This document shows, piece by piece, positions 1-4,829 of a DNA stretch of 5,765 nucleotides. How positions within the stretch are numbered: position 1 is the stretch's first letter; each line of letters begins with the position of its first letter. The notes beneath the pieces are model-generated. The model saw nothing but the letters and a program-made list of their open reading frames with translations, was not told the origin of the DNA and ran no database searches. The DNA is from Anaerolineales bacterium (GTDB lineage Bacteria > Chloroflexota > Anaerolineae > Anaerolineales > Villigracilaceae). The DNA is taken from contig JAEURE010000193.1 of NCBI GenBank assembly GCA_016789485.1, positions 1 to 5,765 on the forward strand, in the 5' to 3' direction. A program made the translations under genes and the position numbers.

Positions 1-248
1 CATATTATATTGCAACGATTTATACTATAGACAACAGGTCTTTTCGAATTCCTATTTACTCAAAACAGACAGCCAACACAACCATAAATGTATCCGAAGA
101 CTCGAATTACGAAATGTTATATCAGGCTGCGACATCTAGAAACGTAGAGCCAAATGCGCTATATCAATTGGAAGTTACAGCCTTCAATGCTAATGGCTCT
201 CCAATTGCAGTAGGACAATCAACTGGCTTTTATATAGTTCGTAAGTGA
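1..248 (+). CDS. 3' end of a gene for a probable extracellular beta-rich protein (5' end outside window)
   Basis: An open frame runs in from the window edge; the first whole codon starts at 3 and the frame ends at TGA 246-248, giving the last 81 residues. The sequence is rich in Thr, Asn, Tyr and Ser, has no Cys and no hydrophobic helix, and alternates in the way of beta strands. The stretch from Asn51 to Val79 (ALYQLEVTAFNANG, then a strand ending TGFYIV) resembles the last strands of a fibronectin-III or similar immunoglobulin-like fold. That is a resemblance by eye, not a family assignment. No sorting signal or anchor is visible at the end (VRK-stop), so any export signal would be in the missing N-terminal part. 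The gene is followed after 29 nt by repeat element A. The function is unknown. I am fairly sure the frame is coding, because it is the only frame open to the edge here and its composition is protein-like. Confidence 0.6.
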   Translation, partial: YYIATIYTIDNRSFRIPIYSKQTANTTINVSEDSNYEMLYQAATSRNVEPNALYQLEVTAFNANGSPIAVGQSTGFYIVRK

Positions 249-277
249 AATAGGCAAAGATACACCAAGAAAACACC

Positions 278-564
278 GCCCAACAAAGCGTCCCGATAGA
301 ACTGGGATGATATCCCCTTCGGGGATGATATGCACCTGACGCTGGGGACTGCCGCCTTCGGCGGCGTGCGCACATTCCAAGCATTTTTCTACGTCTGAGC
401 ATTTTTCTGTCTGGACGGCTTCGCCGTCTCCACCCTAGTTGTCGAGCCTGTCGAGACACAGCGCAGGTCTTGTGCCCAGAATGGGCAATCCCCTTCGGGG
501 ACGATGTCCCGCTCCGCTCAGGGATGATATCGTAATACCCCTTCGGGATACAAGTCTGTTAGAT
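278..564 (+). repeat. Element A: complete attC-like composite palindromic element
   Basis: The left end GCCCAAC (278-284) fits RYYYAAC and the right end GTTAGAT (558-564) fits GTTRRRY, the outer boxes of integron attC sites. Inside, ACCTGACGCTG (334-344) pairs with CAGCGCAGGT (459-468) as 10 bp with A339 bulged. Between the arms lie perfect hairpins with TTC loops at 351-365 and 414-428, and a 10-bp direct repeat GCATTTTTCT at 381-390 and 399-408. Further hairpins sit at 312-326, 473-487, 489-501 and, imperfectly, 536-550. Its left part matches element B and its right part matches element C. At 287 bp it is much longer than ordinary attC sites. Removing the apparent inserted modules (291-330 and 471-550) leaves about 167 bp. 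I see no gene in the whole gap 249-590. It could instead be a lineage-specific REP- or MITE-like repeat. Confidence 0.6.
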
Positions 565-567
565 AGC

Positions 568-576
568 TAAAATTAT
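568..576 (+). promoter_or_regulatory. A+T-rich -10-like motif just after the right end of element A
   Basis: TAAAATTAT lies 3 nt after the right end of element A and 14 nt before the start of the membrane-protein gene at 591. The same 9 bases recur at 4811-4819 after element C. TAAAAT resembles a -10 hexamer, but I see no convincing -35 hexamer at the expected distance, so promoter function is only a suggestion. Confidence 0.2.
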
Positions 577-590
577 AAGTAGAGGAAACA

Positions 591-1118
591 ATGAATAATT
601 CTCAAGAAGAAGTAACGTCTATAGATGAACTCAAGCAGTTCACCAAGTTCCTTCAAAGCCTTTGGGCGACTTTGGCAGGTATTTCCGTACTGTTTCCTTT
701 ATCAAATGTGTTGGCCAAAGTCATTCCACTGGCGCAGTGGCCCGAAGGTGGCTTTGCATACTTCAATCCCACCCTGGTGACGGCTATTTCAACCGTGACG
801 TGCCTTTTCATAATACTTTGGACATTCGGGCGTCGGCAACAATTTGCAAATGCCAAGAGAAGGCAATTAATTAGAAGGGAATCGGCGCTTTCCTTTGTGG
901 TTGGAGGGATTGGGTTGATCGTTTATCTAATCGGTCATTATGCAGTAACCCAAGACTTTTATTACATTGCGTTCAATTGGGCTAGTACTGATCCGCAGCG
1001 GGTATTTGGTGATCTGCTTCTGTTAATAGCATATTGTGTGTTTTTCGCATTTATGACACGCGCCTTTATGTTGCTGGGAATGCTAGAATATTATGGCTCA
1101 AAGAGGCGTGCCGCCTAA
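591..1118 (+). CDS. Four-helix integral membrane protein of unknown function
   Basis: The product is 175 residues. ATG at 591 follows AGAGGA at 581-586 with 4 nt between, a normal ribosome binding site that fixes this start. After a polar, acidic N-terminus (residues 1-19) there are four hydrophobic segments at about 20-44, 60-80, 99-119 and 139-166. The loop between helices 2 and 3 (about 80-97) is strongly basic (GRRQQ, KRRQLIRR) and so is probably cytoplasmic, which puts both termini in the cytoplasm. The C-terminus is basic (KRRAA). I see no catalytic motif, metal ligands or known transporter signature and do not recognise the family. The stop codon TAA (1116-1118) lies inside GCCTAAC, the left box of element B, so the last residues are coded next to or within the element. 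The gene lies between elements A and B, as a gene of an integron cassette would. Confidence 0.8.
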   Translation: MNNSQEEVTSIDELKQFTKFLQSLWATLAGISVLFPLSNVLAKVIPLAQWPEGGFAYFNPTLVTAISTVTCLFIILWTFGRRQQFANAKRRQLIRRESALSFVVGGIGLIVYLIGHYAVTQDFYYIAFNWASTDPQRVFGDLLLLIAYCVFFAFMTRAFMLLGMLEYYGSKRRAA

Positions 1119-1216
1119 CACAGCGTCCCGTAAGAACATCGGGATGATATCCCCTGACCCTGGGACTACCGCCTTCGGCGGTGTGCGCACATCTCAAGCA
1201 GTTTTCCGCAGTCTGC
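1113..1216 (+). repeat. Element B: left half of an attC-like element
   Basis: GCCTAAC (1113-1119) fits RYYYAAC and is followed by the same order of blocks as element A: AGCGTCCCG, GGGATGATATCCC (1141-1153), CCTGAC, a TTC-loop hairpin at 1168-1182 (ACCGCC/GGCGGT), the palindrome GTGCGCAC (1183-1190) and CAAGCA-TTTTC-GTCTG. Compared with A it lacks the CTTCGGGG hairpin unit between the GATATCCC block and CCTGAC. Similarity to A stops near 1216, and no GTTRRRY right end follows. The sequence continues directly into a DinB-type coding remnant. The element is therefore 3'-truncated, probably by the same event that removed the start of the DinB gene. Confidence 0.6.
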
Positions 1217-1413
1217 TTGCTGAATTTAAGAAAGTACGAGATGAACAAATTCAATTGTTATCAAAGTTTGATGAGCAGGCATGGAATTCCTCTTGTGAAA
1301 CTGTCTGGGGACCAGTTAAATTGTCTTGGGTTGTAAGTAAAACTTATCAACATACAGCCGAACACACAAGTGATATTCTGCGAATCGCCTTATTCTGGGA
1401 TTCATGGCTGTAA
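1216..1413 (+). pseudogene. 3' remnant of a DinB-family gene
   Basis: About 65 residues from LLAEFKKVRDEQ to LFWDSWL, ending at TAA 1411-1413, resemble the last helices of DinB/YfiT-like four-helix proteins. The pattern WGPVKLSWVVSKTYQHTAEH contains an HxxxH pair (HTAEH), the two C-terminal metal-binding histidines of that fold. These proteins are normally about 150-170 residues, so more than half is missing, including the helix carrying the first histidine. The frame stays open upstream to an ATG at 1093, but that part reads through the end of the membrane-protein gene in another frame and through repeat element B, so a 106-residue product would be a chimera. I see no good ribosome binding site for it. 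It is most likely a dead fragment. The family call is by eye from the C-terminal motif. Confidence 0.55.
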
Positions 1414-1630
1414 TGGCGCATAGTTGGTTTGTGGATATTTTTGGCATTGGGGTTGATAATGTAGGTTTGATTTGATTTTCTTCGCAAAGGTCATAGCAAA
1501 GACATCTGCCAACACATCTGAATTTTTTGCAAACTTTCACCAACTCTTCCCCCTTAATCCAATCTCTAGGAGGCGGGAATCTAGGGAATAATAGAGTTCT
1601 TGATACTTTTATTATCCTGGCTCGCTCCAT

Positions 1631-1774
1631 CTGACAGTTATAGCGTCACTTCCGTGTCAGCGGATGCAGGAGCACTGAAACGGGTTGCGGTTGAATCTAT
1701 TCACGAATGTGCTGTTTGACTATTGAGCATCCCTGCAACCTTGCAAAACCGTTACCTTACGGGGGTGATAAGGT
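1631..1774 (+). other. Cluster of inverted repeats in the leader region of the HD-GYP gene
   Basis: Three stem-loops follow one another: CTGACA (1631-1636) with TGTCAG (1655-1660); GGTTGC (1683-1688) with GCAACC (1735-1740), extendable by a wobble and a G-C pair; and ACCTTA (1754-1759) with TAAGGT (1769-1774) around a 9-nt loop. Alternative pairings compete with the middle one: GGATGC (1662-1667) with GCATCC (1727-1732), or TGCAGG (1665-1670) with CCTGCA (1732-1737). Mutually exclusive stems are seen in regulatory leaders, but 6-bp stems also occur by chance. I looked for the conserved core of the cyclic di-GMP-I riboswitch and did not find it. The cluster lies upstream of the putative -10 sites, so it would be transcribed only from a promoter further upstream. 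Confidence 0.25.
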
Positions 1775-1793
1775 GAATAACCGTATCCATACG

Positions 1794-1823
1794 TATAATT
1801 CTTTTATTCAAACCTGTTATATT
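1794..1823 (+). promoter_or_regulatory. Possible -10 elements for the HD-GYP operon
   Basis: There is a perfect TATAAT at 1794-1799 and, 15 nt on, an extended -10 TGTTATATT at 1815-1823, which would start RNA near 1830, some 15 nt before the start codon. Neither has a clear TTGACA-like -35 hexamer at 16-18 nt, so the call is tentative. A promoter is expected here because the upstream remnant and element leave no other source of transcription close by. Confidence 0.3.
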
Positions 1824-1844
1824 CTTTCTCGGCTTTGAGGAAAA

Positions 1845-3590
1845 ATGTCTGTTTTTAAGGATATTTCTTATCGGCAAATATCCGCTCGCAAGATACGCGT
1901 CCCGATAAGGATAAAGCTCACTATACCCTATTTAATTCTGTCTTTAATTTTGGCGGCGGCAGCTGCGTACCTGATAACGCAATTAGTACTCGAAAATGTG
2001 GAGGAACGTTTCAATAAACAATTATATGAGGCGGGGAAGATATCCTCCGAACTGATCGTAAATTATGAATCGCAGTTACTACAAACTCAACGTCTATTAG
2101 CAAATGCAGAAGGGGTATCCACGGCCATTCAATCGAATGATCCAAACACTTTGAGAGCTCTCACACTGGGCATCATTGCAAATGATCAACAGGAAGCAGT
2201 AGAATTTCTCGATATCCACGGATTGCATGTGCTTTCCGTCCACCATCGTCATGGCGCAAATCCAGAGGATTATGACTTCTCAACAGGTGCCCAAACATCA
2301 TTTACCAACCTGGAAATTGTGCAAAATATTCTCGCACAAAAGAATGATGTCACAGGCGATAAATTTGCCGACCTGATCCAAACTGATTGGGGTGATTTTC
2401 TGTATATTTCCGGACCCGTTTATGATCGACAGGGAAGTCTGGCTGGTGTTGTCTTGGTAGGCAGGTCACTGCCAACATTGACGGCAGATATACGCGCCAA
2501 AACATTTGCGCAGATTACCTTATATGATGCGCTGGGCCAGGTGATCTACAGCACCCTCCCTTTCCCACAAGATTTGGCCTCGGAAACAGCATCTCTGACC
2601 ATTTCGTTTAAAGATATCAGCAGCACGAAGCGCGATATTTCCAATCAGCGCGATTTTACTGCGGCAAATATCCCATTTTCTGAAATTCTTGGGGTTTGGG
2701 AAGTGCGTGGAAACCACGAATTGGGAGTGCTGGGAGTTGCATTAAGTCAGAATGCCGTGGTGCAAGCCTCTGTCAATTCGCGCTGGCGTATCTTTTTTAT
2801 GCTGGTATCTGCAAACTTTTTGATCATTCTGATCGGTATCAATCTGGCTAATACAATAACTCGTCCTTTAATTCGACTCGTGCAGGCGTCAGTTCAGGTA
2901 TCTCAAGGCGATTTGGATGTTCAGATCAACTCGAGCACAAATGATGAAATTTCCGTCCTGACCGAATCATTTAATAGTATGGTGGCGAGCCTTAATCAGT
3001 CTCAAAAGGAACTGCTCAACGCCTATGATGATACTCTTGAAGGATGGGCCAGAGCTCTTGAATTACGTGATAAGGAAACGGAAGGGCATTCAGAGCGCGT
3101 CATGGAACTCACAATCCAATTGGCTACTGAAATGGGAATTCATGGGGAGGCTTTAACAAATATTCGCAGAGGGTCCCTCCTTCACGACATCGGCAAGATG
3201 GGCGTCCCTGACGCAATTCTGCACAAGAAAGGAAGCCTGACTGAAGAAGAGATGGCAATCGTCCGTCGACACCCAAAATTTGCATACAACATGTTGAAGG
3301 AGATCGATTATTTGCAGGCTGCGCTTGACATCCCCTTTTGCCACCATGAGAAGTGGGACGGTACAGGTTATCCTCGCGGTTTGAAGGGGGAAGAAATTCC
3401 GATCACGGCCAGAATATTTTCCATCGTGGATGTGTGGGACGCCATGACCAATGATCGTCCCTATCGAAAGGCCTTGCCACTGGAGGAAGTCATATCTTAT
3501 CTGAAGAGTCAAAGCGGGCAGCATTTCGATCCAAATGTTGCAGATGCATTTTTCCGTATTTTGAATACGTACTATAAAGGAAAAGCATGA
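1845..3590 (+). CDS. Transmembrane sensor with HAMP and HD-GYP domains (predicted cyclic di-GMP phosphodiesterase)
   Basis: The product is 581 residues. Predicted order: cytoplasmic basic N-terminus (1-25), membrane helix 1 (about 26-48), an extracytoplasmic sensor of about 265 residues (49-313) with the look of a double Cache domain, membrane helix 2 (about 314-337), HAMP (about 335-386, with TRPLIRL and DEISVLTESFNSMV), a short helical linker, and HD-GYP (about 400-576). The catalytic set is intact: H415 in EGHSERV, H447-D448 and K451 in HDIGK, H476, H500-H501, the DGTGYP motif at 505-510, D529 in VDVWDAM, and the closing GQHFDP at 558-563. This predicts hydrolysis of cyclic di-GMP at the inner face of the membrane, controlled by an external ligand that the sequence does not reveal. 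GAGGA (1837-1841) precedes the ATG by only 3 nt, a tight spacing. No later start would keep helix 1. The stop overlaps the next gene by 4 bp. Confidence 0.93.
   Translation: MSVFKDISYRQISARKIRVPIRIKLTIPYLILSLILAAAAAYLITQLVLENVEERFNKQLYEAGKISSELIVNYESQLLQTQRLLANAEGVSTAIQSNDPNTLRALTLGIIANDQQEAVEFLDIHGLHVLSVHHRHGANPEDYDFSTGAQTSFTNLEIVQNILAQKNDVTGDKFADLIQTDWGDFLYISGPVYDRQGSLAGVVLVGRSLPTLTADIRAKTFAQITLYDALGQVIYSTLPFPQDLASETASLTISFKDISSTKRDISNQRDFTAANIPFSEILGVWEVRGNHELGVLGVALSQNAVVQASVNSRWRIFFMLVSANFLIILIGINLANTITRPLIRLVQASVQVSQGDLDVQINSSTNDEISVLTESFNSMVASLNQSQKELLNAYDDTLEGWARALELRDKETEGHSERVMELTIQLATEMGIHGEALTNIRRGSLLHDIGKMGVPDAILHKKGSLTEEEMAIVRRHPKFAYNMLKEIDYLQAALDIPFCHHEKWDGTGYPRGLKGEEIPITARIFSIVDVWDAMTNDRPYRKALPLEEVISYLKSQSGQHFDPNVADAFFRILNTYYKGKA
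3577..3590 (+). promoter_or_regulatory. Ribosome binding site and ATGA stop/start overlap
   Basis: AAGGA (3577-3581) lies 5 nt before ATG 3587-3589, and the HD-GYP stop TGA (3588-3590) overlaps that start as ATGA. This fixes the start of the stalk-protein gene and points to translational coupling within one transcript. Confidence 0.7.
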
Positions 3591-4642
3591 GCGAACAGAA
3601 TAATCATTCTGCCTCCGTACACCAGGCCACCGAGAATAAATCGCGCCGCGTGTTTAATATTGCAGCAATCCTCCTGTTATTTTCATTTTTATTATTTCTC
3701 TGTCAGTTGGTGAACTTCGGGACGTTCAATGTCAAGGCGAGCGGGCATGACAGCTTGCCCGTCTCGATACGAGCCGCCTCCCAGGCCGATTACAGCCGCG
3801 ATGCGTATGCGCTAGCCATTCCTATTATCAGCGAGGATATTCTCAAGCAGATCATCGCTGATATGCCCGCCACAGGTAGTCCACAAGACCGTATGTCAAC
3901 TTTGCAGGCTGTCCTTTCTTTGCCTGTACCCAGCATGACACCTGACGGTTTTTTGCCTGTAACCATTACCGCGGCACAAACAATTCAACCAGTTTTCTCT
4001 CGAACCCCTGCTTCAAACCCAACGTTACCAAAAACGCAGATACCGACTTCCATCTTAACACCAACGAAATCCTTTATTCCAACAAAGGCGTTGACTCCCA
4101 CCCCAGAATATATATCCACGAACACGGTCACTCATACATTGACCTACACTCCCACCCAAACATTCACGCTCACGAACACAGCCACCAGCACAGGGACCTA
4201 CACTCCCATCCTGACGCCAACCGCCATACCTATCGAGACGAATACACCTACGGTCACGGCTACCCCGACAGATACGCCCATCTGTGCGCTGACATCGGAT
4301 GGCATCAACATCTCCGCCCAGCAAATTGACATGACTATCACAAACACCGGGAGTACTCTGGTAACGATTACTGCCATCAACGTCAACTGGCCTGACACAC
4401 CAATGTCCCAGGATATAAAAGAGGTCAAATTTGAAGGTGTGACCATTGTAAATTCCACTGACCCCGAACCGCCCAGCAAATATCCCGCCGAAAGGAATTG
4501 GACAGGAGCACAGAGTGACCGCGAATTGGTAGCCTCTGATTCCCAATTACTTGAGTTCCTGTTTCAGGAGAACCTTCAAACCAGCGGATACAGCGTCACG
4601 ATCACCTTTGATAATGGCTGCATGATAAACGAAAGTAATTAG
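3587..4642 (+). CDS. Membrane-anchored extracellular protein with Thr/Pro-rich stalk and C-terminal beta-sandwich domain
   Basis: The product is 351 residues. A polar N-terminus with basic residues (KSRR, 18-21) leads into one hydrophobic helix at about 24-43 (IAAILLLFSFLLFLCQL), with no lipobox or clear signal-peptidase site, so it is probably an uncleaved anchor with the rest outside. Residues about 50-128 form a small non-repetitive region. Residues about 139-231 are a stalk made of Thr-Pro, Thr-x-Thr and Ser units, likely extended and possibly O-glycosylated. Residues 232-351 look like one beta-sandwich (DMTITNTGSTLVTITAINV, then NWPD, and SGYSVTITFDNGC near the end). Its only two cysteines, C233 and C345, bracket the domain and could form a disulfide. 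This stalk-plus-domain style is common in Chloroflexota; I know of no assigned function. Coupling to the HD-GYP gene suggests a related role, for instance as a surface partner of the sensor or an output under cyclic di-GMP control, but this is inference. Confidence 0.85.
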   Translation: MSEQNNHSASVHQATENKSRRVFNIAAILLLFSFLLFLCQLVNFGTFNVKASGHDSLPVSIRAASQADYSRDAYALAIPIISEDILKQIIADMPATGSPQDRMSTLQAVLSLPVPSMTPDGFLPVTITAAQTIQPVFSRTPASNPTLPKTQIPTSILTPTKSFIPTKALTPTPEYISTNTVTHTLTYTPTQTFTLTNTATSTGTYTPILTPTAIPIETNTPTVTATPTDTPICALTSDGINISAQQIDMTITNTGSTLVTITAINVNWPDTPMSQDIKEVKFEGVTIVNSTDPEPPSKYPAERNWTGAQSDRELVASDSQLLEFLFQENLQTSGYSVTITFDNGCMINESN

Positions 4643-4654
4643 TTGACCTGTCCA

Positions 4655-4799
4655 TTGCGGCTGGCGCAAATCTAAAAAATTTTTCTACGCCTCGGCCTTT
4701 TTCTGGCTGGACGGCTTCGCCAAGTCCACGCAACGGGGCCACAGCCCGCAGAGCAAGTCCGCGATCCCCTGCGGGAATAATATCGCAAGTCCGTTAGGC
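4655..4799 (+). repeat. Element C: right half of an attC-like element
   Basis: The right end GTTAGGC (4793-4799) fits GTTRRRY. The block GCGCAAATCT-ATTTTTCTACG-CT-GC-TTTTTCTG-CTGGACGGCTTCGCC matches element A (about 368-425) closely. GCGGCTG (4657-4663) pairs with CAGCCCGC (4742-4749) as 7 bp with one bulged C (4747), comparable to the stem in A. A hairpin GGAC-GGC-TTC-GCC-GTCC lies at 4709-4727. No RYYYAAC left box is visible: the element starts 12 nt or less after the stalk-protein stop at 4642, and its left end is missing or decayed. Together with the sequence to 4829 it fills the gap before the GNAT gene. I see no gene in the gap. Confidence 0.55.
4753..4793 (+). repeat. Hairpin module flanked by 9-bp direct repeats inside element C
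   Basis: GCAAGTCCG occurs at 4753-4761 and again at 4785-4793, enclosing 23 nt that contain a small hairpin (TCCC 4765-4768, GGGA 4773-4776) followed by ATAATATC. The enclosed unit resembles the GGGATGATATC units of A (304-314, 521-531) and B (1141-1151). Removing the unit and one repeat leaves GCAAGTCCGTTAGGC, a plain right arm. This looks like insertion with target duplication, or a slippage duplication. Confidence 0.5.
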
Positions 4800-4810
4800 A
4801 GTTATTAGTA

Positions 4811-4819
4811 TAAAATTAT
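4811..4819 (+). promoter_or_regulatory. A+T-rich -10-like motif after the right end of element C
   Basis: TAAAATTAT, identical to 568-576, lies 11 nt after the element end and 10 nt before ATG 4830. The acetyltransferase gene shows no clear ribosome binding site, so a short-leader or leaderless transcript is possible. No good -35 hexamer is seen. Confidence 0.2.
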
Positions 4820-4829
4820 CGTATTGCAT

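Larger units (their letters stand above)
1414..1844 (+). other. Gene-free stretch upstream of the HD-GYP gene
   Basis: I see no supported gene in these 431 bases. All three forward frames are broken by stops. A reverse frame overlapping the DinB remnant (1316-1630) has no ribosome binding site and no recognisable motif. The first part (to about 1630) is unremarkable A+T-rich sequence, possibly decayed coding DNA. The second part holds the stem-loops and promoter-like sequences listed separately. Confidence 0.6.

Noticed and set aside
351..428. Rho-independent terminators at the G+C-rich hairpins of element A
   Set aside because: The hairpins at 351-365 and 414-428 are not followed directly by a T run. 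The T-rich tracts at 383-389 and 402-406 do not adjoin a strong stem on the correct side.
190..459. Reverse-strand frame of 89 codons rich in Arg
   Set aside because: It reads through the end of the upstream gene and the palindromes of element A. The many Arg codons come from the repeats and there is no ribosome binding site.
653..874. Short frames on both strands inside the membrane-protein gene
   Set aside because: They lie wholly inside a well-supported gene and show no start signals or protein-like composition.
1316..1630. Reverse-strand frame of 104 codons
   Set aside because: It overlaps the DinB remnant antisense, lacks a ribosome binding site before its ATG, and has no domain or motif I recognise.
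1681..1705. tRNA-like T-arm (GGTTGAATC)
   Set aside because: It does not fit the TTCRANNC loop, and no acceptor, D or anticodon arms can be placed around it.
1660..1790. Cyclic di-GMP-I riboswitch upstream of the HD-GYP gene
   Set aside because: A gene that degrades cyclic di-GMP makes this attractive, but the conserved core with the GNRA loop and GGGACGCAAAGC-type segment is absent.
4130..4290. Apparent DNA repeats with period near 6-12
   Set aside because: They come from the repeated Thr-Pro and Thr-x-Thr codons of the stalk. They are protein-level repeats, not a CRISPR array or separate DNA element.
4055..4546. Reverse-strand frames of 163 and 93 codons
   Set aside because: Both are antisense to the Thr/Pro stalk gene. 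The low-complexity ACN and CCN codons keep the other strand open.
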